Shown: positions 9,401 to 17,103, counted from the first letter of the stretch. The stretch is 64,000 nt of DNA from Actinomadura sp. NBRC 104425 (GCF_030269545.1 NZ_BSTN01000007.1:248001-312000); one strand, 5' to 3'. Made by a program: numbers and translations. Notes: generated by a model not told the origin, from the sequence alone.

Positions 9401-10161
9401 TCGGCCTTCGCGCTCTCCACCTGCGTGACGTCTTCCTCGGTCGCCAGCAGGTGCCGCACCCTCTCGGGGGCGAGGTAGGCGAGCGGCTCCGGGCCCCGGT
9501 TCAGCACGAGCCTGGCGAGCTGCGAGCGGTCCAGGGCTGAGTCCACCGAGGTGCCGCTGAGCAGGCTGGAGACGAACGAGCTGAGCTCGAACCTGGCGAG
9601 CCGCAGCGTCGGCGGCTCGTTGTCGCCGCCGTGCACCACGTCGATCGTCCAGGGGGACAGGTTGCGGTGCGACAGGCACAGGTCGTGCAGGACGGCCAGG
9701 CCGTCGGCCAGATGCGCGAACTGGCGCAGCGCCTCCACCCGGTCGTTGCGGTAGACCTCCGTCCTGCCGCTCTCGGCGAGCGTGTCGTCGGCGCCCTCCG
9801 TGGCGACGAACGCGACGCCGTCGACGTTGATGCCGGTGGCCTGGATGCTCTCGGCGTCCTCGTATCCCCCGGACAGCAGCTGGGGGAGCGCCGGATGCCC
9901 GAGGCCCGACACCCGCGACAGCGCCCGGACCTCCTGGCTCCACAGCAGCCCGCCCAGTTCCGAGAGGCCGAGATAGATCTGCAGGTCGACCAGCTTGGGG
10001 TCGTGCTCGTCCGGGGTGAGCAGCTGGGTCGAGAACAGGCAGCCGCTTAGCAGCTCGTGCCAGGATTCGTCGTCGAACTCCTCGAAGGGCCCGTACTTGG
10101 CGGTCCTGGTGTCACAACACAGGTAACGCACCAGCCGTTTCGCGTCTTCAACAGATCCCAC
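6481..10161 (-). CDS. Pseudokinase fused to SF1 (Upf1-like) helicase, 1226 aa
   Basis: Residues about 60-345 have the outline of a Ser/Thr kinase: SHRNLSPW in place of the HRD loop, LARFEL where DFG should be, YLAPERV (APE) and KADVYSLAAI. HRD-Asp and DFG-Asp are both absent, so it is probably a pseudokinase. A linker of about 350 residues follows. From about residue 730 there is an SF1B helicase: GPPGTGKTT (motif I), VIVEEAAK (motif II, Glu for the usual Asp), GDQSQLP (III), QFRM (IV), AFQGREADIVIVSLVR (V) and NVMFSRARK (VI). It is the first gene of the operon, with about 250 bases of upstream regulatory DNA, and is coupled to the PLD gene. Likely a nucleic-acid motor with a regulatory sensor domain. 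Confidence 0.88.
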   Translation of the reverse strand: MGSVEDAKRLVRYLCCDTRTAKYGPFEEFDDESWHELLSGCLFSTQLLTPDEHDPKLVDLQIYLGLSELGGLLWSQEVRALSRVSGLGHPALPQLLSGGYEDAESIQATGINVDGVAFVATEGADDTLAESGRTEVYRNDRVEALRQFAHLADGLAVLHDLCLSHRNLSPWTIDVVHGGDNEPPTLRLARFELSSFVSSLLSGTSVDSALDRSQLARLVLNRGPEPLAYLAPERVRHLLATEEDVTQVESAKADVYSLAAIVWEWFVGPFPVELLPDAVPEDEPAMRAVRERLDELNRRLRRDLRATAVPEPLRALLHRMLDPVPAGRPTAAEVVNDLGAAHDAILSWYGDVDSERPYLVVHMPTHSQATFGNWGWLTYGTDTPEGLRELHDLIVTDLRRARIAHSPSGAEPFVEGGEIEPKRRATVMLVGERVVWFCEPYRMPDPASGQPSGTPLDEALVIKYVARRDLAAVRTKLDDLLPASRPRLMPEFKLIKHGLPRAVLRRELKDRPSWKPLLDSVRPAGRVSQAELDYQRAIDWLLEFQGVELQARCYPYRVDRAPGQGGEVFVYWDRERDRERIHRSALFTKYVRQPGLRPAFGDFFDNLENEDGSSAVELFTSETGRKHEGSRKSRATVVRREGPDRIVIRREPDAPPVPQQGWIRPADDIGAEAVQRRQANARWELFALRPLTSRLRNPEAIRMPDRWPTAGKDLIGSGPGAVQDMLRFDPFFALQGPPGTGKTTVTSRAIAAYLEQEPTHRVLVSAQSNFTLDNLAVRILRDIGAMDDDGPTDRGENVPIALRVKSQRATPDKDVQPWLRDNLVVRQARQIRAHVERQLARGVDDRLRPVLSDWLALLRDDGGESVKPELADRLQRGANIVFATCGTATPHDIGVTAGATAFDWVIVEEAAKAWPTELAIPLVRGTRWTLIGDQSQLPAHRRDEVVRFLDSCIGDPNPAVAVPADKRQAYIDAFDLFRHLFDAGERPTLGPRPVSQLTTQFRMAPPIAEVVSRVFYNDGRGPRKDGLPKGLLETGREPDPLPLQAPGRLRGRSLVWLDTADMPNCCERRHWSNDGEVEIVCSLFRELRPEPRPNRDGYSAEPVAVLTPYRQQLQKLKRHRDLEPYAYTVHAFQGREADIVIVSLVRDKMHGDGTAAAAGYGHLARPDLINVMFSRARKLLVIVGNFAHFQRYRDDDGDFWQLVCRGVQQYGTVMNAAEVFKPVEAR

Positions 10162-10205
10162 GCCGCCGCCCCTCGTCCTGGTTGCCCACGCAAGGGGAGC
10201 TTATT

Positions 10206-10221
10206 ACCGGACGAGTCCGGT
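10206..10221. promoter_or_regulatory. Palindrome upstream of helicase operon (possible operator)
   Basis: ACCGGAC-GA-GTCCGGT is a perfect 7-bp inverted repeat with a 2-base centre in A/T-richer flanks, 45 bases upstream of the pseudokinase/helicase start. No regulator gene lies beside the operon, so the binding protein, if any, is unknown. Confidence 0.4.
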
Positions 10222-10412
10222 TATGGCGGTCCTATCGGTCAGACATTCCTGCGGCCGTATCGCGGCACTCCCCCGTTGTGCGGAGGCGGGTTGCGCGGGC
10301 TCCTTTCACGGGCGGTCGGAAAAGTTCGGGCGGTGATGTCGAGAACCCGTGACCGGCTCCGTTCCCGGGGTACACGCGACCGAAATGGCCGCCAGCACCG
10401 AGGAGAACCACG

Positions 10413-10820
10413 ATGGCCAAGTATCTGCTGCTCAAGCACTACCGGGGCGCCCCGGCTCCGGTGAACGACGTGCCGATGGACAAGTGGACGCCGGAGGAGA
10501 TTTCGGCCCATATGCAGTTCATGCGCGACTTCGCCGCCCGGCTGGAGGAGACCGGCGAGTTCGTCGACGCCCAGGCGCTCGCCCCCGAGGGCACGTTCGT
10601 CCGGTACGACGGCGAGGGGCGCCCGCCGGTCACCGGCGGTCCGTTCGCCGAGACCAAAGACCTCATCGCCGGCTGGATGGTGGTCGACGTCGACGGCTAC
10701 GAGCGCGCCATCGAGCTGGCGGGGGAGCTGTCGGCCGCTCCGGGGGCGGGCGGCAGGCCGATCCACGAGTGGCTGGAGGTCCGCCCGTTCCTCACTGAGC
10801 CGCCCACCATCGCCGAGTGA
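10413..10820 (+). CDS. YCII/DGPF-domain protein, 135 aa
   Basis: The start MAKYLLLKHYRGAP and the later block VTGGPFAETKDLIAGW are characteristic of the YCII-related (DGPF, YCII-like) family of small alpha+beta proteins. Members often sit beside ECF sigma factors and their enzymatic role is unsettled. GAGGAG lies 8 bases before the ATG. No sigma-factor gene is adjacent here; the gene stands alone between the helicase operon and the nrdAB control region. Confidence 0.85.
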   Translation: MAKYLLLKHYRGAPAPVNDVPMDKWTPEEISAHMQFMRDFAARLEETGEFVDAQALAPEGTFVRYDGEGRPPVTGGPFAETKDLIAGWMVVDVDGYERAIELAGELSAAPGAGGRPIHEWLEVRPFLTEPPTIAE

Positions 10821-11174
10821 ACGCGTGCCTGGACGGGGCCTTGCTGCGAAGCCTCACGCCGACCGCGGTTCCGGCGCCCGGCGGCGGGCCGCGGCGCGCC
10901 TGCTCGGCCCGGCGGCCATCAGTCCGCGCCGGGTCGGGCAGGCGGTCGTGCGCCGGTTCGCCGCCTCGGAAGGCCGGCATCCACACTCACACGTGCTCCT
11001 CGGTGTCCGCTGCGATCGGCGTGCTGGACCCGGTCGTCCGCCGGTGTCGTGGCGGCCCGCTCGCGCGGAAACCGGCCGCCGGCCCGCATGGCCGGAGGCC
11101 GGGGACAGGCGGGCGTCTCCGCTGCCGCGGCGTTTTCGATCATGCATGTTCTATCACGCCGTCCCGAGTAACAC
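10821..11174. other. No supported gene (354 bases)
   Basis: The stretch between the YCII gene and the nrd control region is GC-rich and has overlapping short frames in several directions, with no ribosome site or recognisable protein. The promoter for nrdAB probably lies at its right end, under or next to the NrdR boxes. Confidence 0.5.
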
Positions 11175-11221
11175 GCACAACATCTAGGTGTTGCATTCTC
11201 TCCCGCCACTAGATGTAGAGT
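11175..11221 (+). promoter_or_regulatory. Two NrdR boxes
   Basis: Box 1 GCACAACATCTAGGTG (11175-11190) and box 2 CCACTAGATGTAGAGT (11206-11221) match the NrdR consensus acaCwAtATaTwGtgt at its invariant positions (C, A, AT, T, G). Their starts are 31 bases apart, three helical turns, the spacing expected for cooperative binding. NrdR is the ATP/dATP-sensing repressor of ribonucleotide reductase operons. The nrdR gene is not in the window. Confidence 0.8.
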
Positions 11222-11235
11222 TCGGGGCGTCGCGG

Positions 11236-11435
11236 GTCCGCCCCTCATGGGGCGGCGCGAGAGGCATTCCCGTGTGCATGCGGGACTGCCCCGCAGTGGT
11301 GACGGGGGACGACAACCGTCACCGGAGCGCCGGGCTGCACGGCCCGGAAAGCGACGGCCGGTAGGCCCGTGGACGGTGCCCCGAGTCCGAAGACCCGCCC
11401 GCGACCGCAAGTGACCATGAGCCTGCGAGGGCGGG
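11236..11435 (+). promoter_or_regulatory. Cobalamin riboswitch upstream of nrdAB
   Basis: The segment contains the conserved core GGGACTGCCCCGCAGTGGTG (about 11282-11301), a G-rich strand after it, and a B12-box-like GAGTCCGAAGACCCGCC (11383-11399). CCCGCCC (11394-11400), which overlaps the B12 box, can pair with GGGCGGG (11429-11435), giving a plausible terminator-like expression platform about 60 bases before nrdA. Streptomyces class I nrdABS is known to be switched off by coenzyme B12 through such a riboswitch, sparing it when the B12-dependent class II enzyme can work. The outer boundaries are approximate. Confidence 0.8.
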
Positions 11436-11495
11436 CCGGTGGGTGGGTGCGCCGTGCCCACCTTCCAGCGCGCCCGCAGCCCGATGGGAGAGCAG

Positions 11496-13697
11496 ATGAC
11501 TGATTCCGCAACCGTCGACGACCGAGAACTGGCGGTCCGGGAGGCCGCCGCACGGGTCGGCGCCGATCCCGGCCAGTCCCGGGTCGCGGCCGCGCTGCTC
11601 GCCGAGCTGATCCGGGACGAGGCCGCCGGGGAGGGCGTCGATACGTTCAGCTCCTCGGTGCGTCTGGCGCACGAGCAGGGCCTGCTGAGCGACGAGACCG
11701 CGGCGTTCGTCGCCGCGCACGCCGCCGAGCTGGACGCGCTCGTCGACGACACCGCCGACGACCGGTTCGAGTACTTCGGCCTGAGAACGGTCTACGACCG
11801 CTACCTGCTGCGCCACCCGCACACCCGCAAGGTCATCGAACGCCCGCAGCACTTCCTGATGCGCGTGGCGTGCGGGCTGTCCGACACCGTCGACGAGGCC
11901 GCCCGGCTGTACGAGCTGATGTCGCGGCTGGAGTACCTGCCGTCGTCGCCCACGCTGTTCAACTCCGGCGCGCGCCGCCCCCAGCTGTCGTCGTGCTTCC
12001 TGCTCGACTCCCCGCGCGACGAGCTGGAGTCGATCTACGAGCGATACGGGCAGGTGGCGCGGCTGTCGAAGTACGCCGGCGGGATCGGGATCTCCTGGTC
12101 GCGGATCCGGTCCCGCGGGTCGCTGATCCGCGGCACCAACGGAACCTCCAACGGCATCGTCCCGTGGCTGCGGACACTGGACGCCTCGGTGGCGGCGGTC
12201 AACCAGGGCGGCCGCCGCAAGGGAGCGGCCTGCGTGTACCTGGAGCCGTGGCACGCCGACGTCGAGGAGTTTCTGGAACTGCGCGACAACACCGGTGAGG
12301 ACCAGCGCCGTACCCACAACCTCAACCTGGCCAACTGGATCCCCGACGAGTTCATGCGGCGGGTGGAGGCCGACGCCGACTGGTCGCTGTTCGACCCCAA
12401 GGAGGTGCCCGAGCTCACCGACCTGTGGGGCGAGGAGTTCGACGCCGCCTACCGCCGTGCCGAGGCCGAGGGCCGATACGTGCGGCAGGTCCCGGCGCGC
12501 CGCCTGTACGGCCGCATGATGCGCACGCTGGCCCAGACCGGCAACGGCTGGATGACCTTCAAGGATGCGGCCAACCGGACCTGCAACCAGACGGCCGAGC
12601 CCGGCAACGTGGTGCACCTGTCGAACCTGTGCACCGAGATCCTCGAGGTGACCGGTGACACCGAGACCGCCGTGTGCAACCTGGGATCGGTGAACCTGGC
12701 CTGCCACGTCACCCCGGACGGCTTCGACTTCGCCAAGCTGCGTGACACCGTGCGGGTGGCCGTCCGGTTCCTGGACCGGACCATCGACCGCGGCTACTAC
12801 CCGACGCCGGAGGCGGCCGCGACCAACGCCAAGTGGCGTCCGATCGGACTGGGCGTGATGGGCCTGGCCGACGTGTTCTTCACGCTGCGGCTGCCGTTCG
12901 ACTCGCCCGAGGCGCTGGAGCTGTCCACCGCCATCGCCGAGGAGATCGCCCTGACCGCCTACAACACCTCGGCGGACCTGGCCGAGGAACTGGGCGCGCA
13001 CCCCGCGTTCGGCCAGACGCGCGCGGCCCGCGGCGTGCTGCACCCCGACCACTTCCCGGCCGCGCACCGCAAGCCCGCCGAATGGAACGCGCTGCGCCGG
13101 CGCGTCGCCGAGGTGGGGCTGCGCAACTCGCTGCTGGTCGCGATCGCGCCGACCGCGACCATCGCGTCCATCGCCGGCTGCTACGAGTGCATCGAGCCGC
13201 AGGTCTCCAACGTGTTCAAGCGCGAGACGCTGTCCGGCGAGTTCCTGCAGATCAACCGCTACCTGGTCGCCGACCTGCGCGCCGTCGGCAAGTGGACGCA
13301 ACAGATCCGGGACGCCATCAAGCGCGGCGGCGGCTCGATCCAGCACATCCCCGGCCTCGACGACGAGCTCAAGCGGCTCTACCGCACCGCCTGGGAGATC
13401 CCCCAGAAGGCGCTGATCGACCTGGCGGCCGCGCGCACGCCCTACGTCGACCAGTCCCAGTCCCTGAACCTGTTCATGGCCACCCCCACCATCGGCAAGC
13501 TCTCCTCGATGTACGCCTACGCGTGGAAGGCCGGCCTCAAGACCACCTACTACCTGCGATCGCGTCCCGCGACCAGCATCGCCCAGACGACGGTCGCCGC
13601 CACCGCTCCCGCCGTCACCGTTGGTGACACCGCGGATGACACCGCGGTGACCGCCTGCTCCCTGGAGAACCCCGAGATCTGCGAGGCATGCCAGTGA
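11496..13697 (+). CDS. nrdA: Ribonucleoside-diphosphate reductase class I, large subunit
   Basis: This is the 733-residue catalytic subunit, which reduces ribonucleoside diphosphates to deoxy forms. Visible hallmarks are PTLFNSGARRPQLSSCF with the first redox cysteine, HLSNLCTEI holding the active-site Cys and Glu, VCNLGSVNLA with the second redox cysteine, and the C-terminal PEICEACQ pair that relays electrons from thioredoxin or glutaredoxin. No N-terminal ATP cone is obvious; the first 90 residues are short and helical. ATG 11496 has GGGAG 5 bases upstream; an ATG at 11484 has no spacing. It is controlled by the NrdR boxes and B12 riboswitch and overlaps nrdB by 10 bases. Confidence 0.95.
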   Translation: MTDSATVDDRELAVREAAARVGADPGQSRVAAALLAELIRDEAAGEGVDTFSSSVRLAHEQGLLSDETAAFVAAHAAELDALVDDTADDRFEYFGLRTVYDRYLLRHPHTRKVIERPQHFLMRVACGLSDTVDEAARLYELMSRLEYLPSSPTLFNSGARRPQLSSCFLLDSPRDELESIYERYGQVARLSKYAGGIGISWSRIRSRGSLIRGTNGTSNGIVPWLRTLDASVAAVNQGGRRKGAACVYLEPWHADVEEFLELRDNTGEDQRRTHNLNLANWIPDEFMRRVEADADWSLFDPKEVPELTDLWGEEFDAAYRRAEAEGRYVRQVPARRLYGRMMRTLAQTGNGWMTFKDAANRTCNQTAEPGNVVHLSNLCTEILEVTGDTETAVCNLGSVNLACHVTPDGFDFAKLRDTVRVAVRFLDRTIDRGYYPTPEAAATNAKWRPIGLGVMGLADVFFTLRLPFDSPEALELSTAIAEEIALTAYNTSADLAEELGAHPAFGQTRAARGVLHPDHFPAAHRKPAEWNALRRRVAEVGLRNSLLVAIAPTATIASIAGCYECIEPQVSNVFKRETLSGEFLQINRYLVADLRAVGKWTQQIRDAIKRGGGSIQHIPGLDDELKRLYRTAWEIPQKALIDLAAARTPYVDQSQSLNLFMATPTIGKLSSMYAYAWKAGLKTTYYLRSRPATSIAQTTVAATAPAVTVGDTADDTAVTACSLENPEICEACQ

Positions 13698-14692
13698 CCC
13701 TGCTCGACCCCGGGATGGACCTGACCCTCCGTCCCATGCGCTACCCCGGCTTCTACGAACGGTTCCGGGCCGCCATCCGCAACACCTGGACCGTCGAGGA
13801 GGTGGACCTCGCCTCCGACCTGCCGGACCTGGACAAGCTCACCCCCGACGAAATGCACCTGGTCAGACGGCTCGTCGCGTTCTTCGCCACCGGCGACTCG
13901 ATCGTCGCCAACAACCTGGTGCTCAACCTCTACAAGCACGTGAACGCGCCGGAGGCGCGGCTCTACCTGTCGCGGCAGCTTTTCGAGGAGGCCGTGCACG
14001 TCCAGTTCTACCTGACGCTCCTGGACACCTACCTCAAGGAGGACGAGGAGCGCAGGCAGGCGTTCGCGGCCATCGAGCACATCCCCTCCATCCGGCAGAA
14101 GGCCGAGTTCTGCTTCAAGTGGATCGACTCGATCTCACAGCTCGACGAACTCGACACGGCCGAGCAGCGGCGCGCGTTCCTGCTCAACCTGATCTGCTTC
14201 GCCGCCTGCATCGAGGGACTGTTCTTCTACGGCGCGTTCGCCTACGTCTACTGGCTGCGCTCGCGCGGCCTGCTCAACGGCCTGGCCAGCGGCACCAACT
14301 GGGTGTTCCGCGACGAGTCCATGCACATGGAGTTCGCGTTCTCCGTCGTCGACACCGTCCGCGCCGAGGAGCCGGAACTGTTCGACGACGAGCTCACCGC
14401 CCAGGTCACCGAGATGCTGGAGGAGGCGGTCGCGGCCGAACTGGCCTTCGCGCACGACCTGTGCGGTGACGGACTGCCCGGCATGAGCGCCACCGACATG
14501 CGCGCCTACCTCGAATACGTGGCCGACCAGCGGTTGACCCGCCTCGGCATGCCCCGCCGGTACGGCACCGCCAACCCCTTCGCCTTCATGGAGCTGCAGG
14601 ACGTGCAGGAGCTGTCCAACTTCTTCGAACGCCGCGTCTCGGCCTACCAGGTCGGCATCGAGGGCTCGGTCTCCTTCGACGAGGACTTCTGA
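13688..14692 (+). CDS. nrdB: Ribonucleoside-diphosphate reductase class I, small subunit
   Basis: This 334-residue diiron subunit makes the radical used by NrdA. It has FFATGDSIVANNL (first carboxylate region), LFEEAVHVQFY, in which E-x2-H and the Tyr four residues after the His match iron ligands and radical tyrosine, and DESMHMEFAF with the last E-x2-H pair. Because the Tyr is present it should be a tyrosyl-radical enzyme, not the Phe-type class Ic. ATG 13688 lies inside the end of nrdA, so the subunits are co-translated. No nrdS-like AraC regulator follows, unlike Streptomyces nrdABS. Confidence 0.95.
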   Translation: MPVTLLDPGMDLTLRPMRYPGFYERFRAAIRNTWTVEEVDLASDLPDLDKLTPDEMHLVRRLVAFFATGDSIVANNLVLNLYKHVNAPEARLYLSRQLFEEAVHVQFYLTLLDTYLKEDEERRQAFAAIEHIPSIRQKAEFCFKWIDSISQLDELDTAEQRRAFLLNLICFAACIEGLFFYGAFAYVYWLRSRGLLNGLASGTNWVFRDESMHMEFAFSVVDTVRAEEPELFDDELTAQVTEMLEEAVAAELAFAHDLCGDGLPGMSATDMRAYLEYVADQRLTRLGMPRRYGTANPFAFMELQDVQELSNFFERRVSAYQVGIEGSVSFDEDF

Positions 14693-14695
14693 CCC

Positions 14696-14746
14696 GGCCC
14701 CCTGCCCACCGAAGACGTCCCGACCACCCCACGGTGGGCAGGGGCC
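14696..14746 (+). terminator. Terminator hairpin after nrdB
   Basis: GGCCCCCTGCCCACC (14696-14710) pairs with GGTGGGCAGGGGCC (14733-14746) with a single-base bulge and a 22-base loop. It starts 3 bases after the nrdB stop. There is no U-run, which is common for actinobacterial terminators. Confidence 0.65.
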
Positions 14747-15110
14747 CCGCCTGCCGGGGACGTGTCGGCCGCCGCTCTCCGCACACGACCACCTTATGCA
14801 GCGCAGCCCGAAAGCCGGCGCCGTGGGCACGGTGCTGCTGGACGTCAGCAGCGCCGACCTGCTCAGACGAGTCACGCGCATCGACACCGCCGCGGCCGCC
14901 GCTTCGGTCCCCTGCGCGGCCTGGTGCCTGTCGCCACCGCGCTGAACACCGACATCGCCGTCCGCGACCATTGACCAGAGCGAGAAGCCGGGGCGCCGGG
15001 ACTGACCGCTCCGCCGAGCAGGCGCCCGCACCAGAGGCGGTCCTTTGACCGCCGTCGGGATGTCGCCGGAGCCGTGAGCGGGTTCGAAGTCTTGGGCGGC
15101 GCGCGGGACC
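14747..15110. other. No supported gene (364 bases)
   Basis: Nothing convincing is encoded between the nrdB terminator and the methyltransferase promoter. Several overlapping frames exist but lack ribosome sites and recognisable motifs. Confidence 0.5.
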
Positions 15111-15116
15111 TAGGAT
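15111..15116 (+). promoter_or_regulatory. Minus-10 element, leaderless-type
   Basis: TAGGAT lies 8 bases upstream of GTG 15125 and no Shine-Dalgarno sequence is present, which fits transcription starting at or next to the start codon. Similar TANNNT elements precede other single genes in this window. Confidence 0.45.
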
Positions 15117-15124
15117 CGTCGCCC

Positions 15125-15763
15125 GTGACCGAAGCCGCCTCTTATCTCAGGACGACAGCGGACGCCTACGACGCCGTCGCCGCCCTCTACTCCGAGCTCT
15201 TCCGGGACGCGCTCGACGACCAGCCGCTGGACCGCGCCTCGCTCGCCGTGTTCGCCGAGCTCGTACGGAACGCCGGAGGAGGACCCGTCGCCGAGCTCGG
15301 GTGCGGCCCCGGACATGTGACGGCGCACCTGCACGGCCTGGGACTGGACGTCTTCGGTATCGACCTGTCGCCGGCGATGATCGACCTCGCCCGCGAGGCT
15401 TATCCCAACCTGCGCTTCGACGTCGGTTCGATGGACGCCCTGGACCTCGCCGACGGGGAACTGGCCGGCATCGTGTCCTGGTACTCGGTGATCCACACGC
15501 CGCCGCAGGAGCTGCCGCGGTACTTCAGCGAGTTCCGGCGGGTGCTGGCGCCGGGCGGTCACCTGCTGCTCGCCTTCTTCGAGTCCGAGGGCGACCCGGT
15601 GACGGTCTTCGACCACAAGGTGACGCCAGCCTACCGGTGGCCGGTCGACGACATGGCCGCGCTGGCACGCCGGGCCGGTTTCACCGAGGTCGGCCGTGTG
15701 CTGCGCGAGCCCCACGAGGCGGAGCGGTTCCGCCATGGCCGCCTGCTGATGCAGACTCAGTAG
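15125..15763 (+). CDS. Class I SAM-dependent methyltransferase, 212 aa
   Basis: The glycine-rich SAM loop is VAELGCGPGHVTAHL, followed by FGIDLSPAMIDLAR (acidic residue that holds the ribose), FDVGSMDAL, and the ARRVLAPGG-type post-motif FRRVLAPGGHLLLAFF. This is the UbiE/Methyltransf_11-25 fold; the substrate cannot be deduced. A longer reading from 15074 is possible, but GTG 15125 matches the family start and follows a TAGGAT minus-10 directly. It stands alone between nrdAB and a convergent kinase gene. Confidence 0.85.
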   Translation: MTEAASYLRTTADAYDAVAALYSELFRDALDDQPLDRASLAVFAELVRNAGGGPVAELGCGPGHVTAHLHGLGLDVFGIDLSPAMIDLAREAYPNLRFDVGSMDALDLADGELAGIVSWYSVIHTPPQELPRYFSEFRRVLAPGGHLLLAFFESEGDPVTVFDHKVTPAYRWPVDDMAALARRAGFTEVGRVLREPHEAERFRHGRLLMQTQ

Positions 15764-15918
15764 GCTCGGCCGGGCCGCAGCACCTCGCGTGCTGGACGTG
15801 GACGGTGCCGGGAGCGACGCGGTCAGCTGAGAACATGCCGCTACCCGTCCCGGTGGCCGGCGCGGAGGGGTGGCTCTGGCCGCGCATGCGGCGGGGTACC
15901 CGGCCCTGGTGTTCACCA

Positions 15919-17091
15919 TCACGATCCACCGGACGCACCCTGGTCCTGTCTTGGGATGCGGGCGCGGACGAGGAAGCCGCCGTCGGGTTGCGGGTCCGCG
16001 GTGAAGTCGCCGCCCAACGCGTCGATGCGTTCCCGGAGCCCGGCCAGGCCCCGCCCGCTTCCGCCGGGGGACGCGGCGCGCGAACCGGTGCCGTCGGTGC
16101 TGACCTCCACGGTGATCTCCTTCTCGCCATGGCGCACGCCGACCGCCGTGCGGCTGCCATGGGCGTACTTGAGGGCGTTGGTCAAAGCCTCCTGCACCAC
16201 CCGGAAGGCCACCAGTTCGGCGCTGCCGCCGGCCCGTGCCGGGGTGCCCTCCATGGTGAACTCCACCGGCTGCCCCGCCTGGCGCGTCTGCTCCACCAGC
16301 GCGTGCAGGTCGCCGGTGGACGGTGTCCTGTCGGCGGCGCCCTGGTGGTCGGGGTTGAGCACGTCCAGCAGGTGCCGCAGGTCGGTGATGGCGCGCCGCC
16401 CGGCATCGGTCACAGAGCGCAAAGTCTCGTCGAAACGGTCGGGCGCGGCGGTCAGATACCGGGCCGCCTCGGCCTGCACCACCATCGCCGTCACATGGTG
16501 GCTCACCACGTCGTGCAGGTCGCGGGCGATGCGGGCGCGTTCGGCCGCGCGGGTCGCCTCGGCGACGCGGCGGCGGCGTTCCGCCTCGGCCAGCCGCGTG
16601 GACCGCCACCAGGCCCCGGCGCCCCACGTGCCCGCCAGAGCCAGGTAGAACGTCACGAAGCCCGCCGCCCCCTCGGTCGAGCCGAGCCGGTCCAGCGCGA
16701 CCGCCATCAGCGCGTACGCCGCCGACAGCCCGATCACGGTGAGGCGCCGGTGCCGCTCCAGATGGGCGCCCGCGCTCATCAACGCCAACGGCAGCGCGGT
16801 GCCCGCGACCAGGTGGTAGCGGCGCAGCTCGGCGACGATGAAAGCGAAAGACACCAGGTAGAGGCAGACGGCCGGCCACCGCCGCCGCACGGCCAGCGGG
16901 AAGCACTCCAGGGCGAGCACCCCGTAGGCCAGCGCGTCGAGGGGACGGGGCGGCAGGTCGCCGACCTGCGTCTCGTAGCCGTGGAACGCCGGCAGCAGCG
17001 AGGTGACGGCCAGCAGCAGTGCGAGCGGAAGGTCACGTACGGTGACGTCGCACCGCCGCCATTCATCCCGGACCTTCCGTAGGTCGATCAC
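15919..17091 (-). CDS. NarL-type sensor histidine kinase, 390 aa
   Basis: Five or six hydrophobic membrane segments occupy residues about 20-150. A cytoplasmic linker leads to the HisKA_3 dimerisation helix with phospho-acceptor site ARDLHDVVSHH, and the ATPase domain has VVQEALTNALKYA (N box) and GRGLAGLRERI (G box). It should autophosphorylate in response to a membrane or envelope signal and pass phosphate to a LuxR-type response regulator. No such regulator is adjacent: the 155 bases after the stop are empty and the next gene converges. GTG 17091 is chosen because TACCCT lies 6 bases upstream, a leaderless layout; an in-frame TTG exists 39 bases further up. Confidence 0.88.
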   Translation of the reverse strand: MIDLRKVRDEWRRCDVTVRDLPLALLLAVTSLLPAFHGYETQVGDLPPRPLDALAYGVLALECFPLAVRRRWPAVCLYLVSFAFIVAELRRYHLVAGTALPLALMSAGAHLERHRRLTVIGLSAAYALMAVALDRLGSTEGAAGFVTFYLALAGTWGAGAWWRSTRLAEAERRRRVAEATRAAERARIARDLHDVVSHHVTAMVVQAEAARYLTAAPDRFDETLRSVTDAGRRAITDLRHLLDVLNPDHQGAADRTPSTGDLHALVEQTRQAGQPVEFTMEGTPARAGGSAELVAFRVVQEALTNALKYAHGSRTAVGVRHGEKEITVEVSTDGTGSRAASPGGSGRGLAGLRERIDALGGDFTADPQPDGGFLVRARIPRQDQGASGGS

Positions 17092-17097
17092 TGGGAG

Positions 17098-17103
17098 AGG
17101 GTA
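17098..17103 (-). promoter_or_regulatory. Minus-10 element of the histidine kinase gene, leaderless-type
   Basis: TACCCT on the minus strand ends 6 bases before GTG 17091, and there is no ribosome-binding sequence, so the transcript probably begins at the start codon. Confidence 0.4.

Noticed and set aside
1258-10161. Identification of the operon as DISARM, BREX or Zorya
   Set aside because: Only the PLD idea is shared with DISARM; there is no DrmA/DrmB pair, methylase, BrxL/PglZ or ZorA/B, and the helicase is SF1 rather than SF2.
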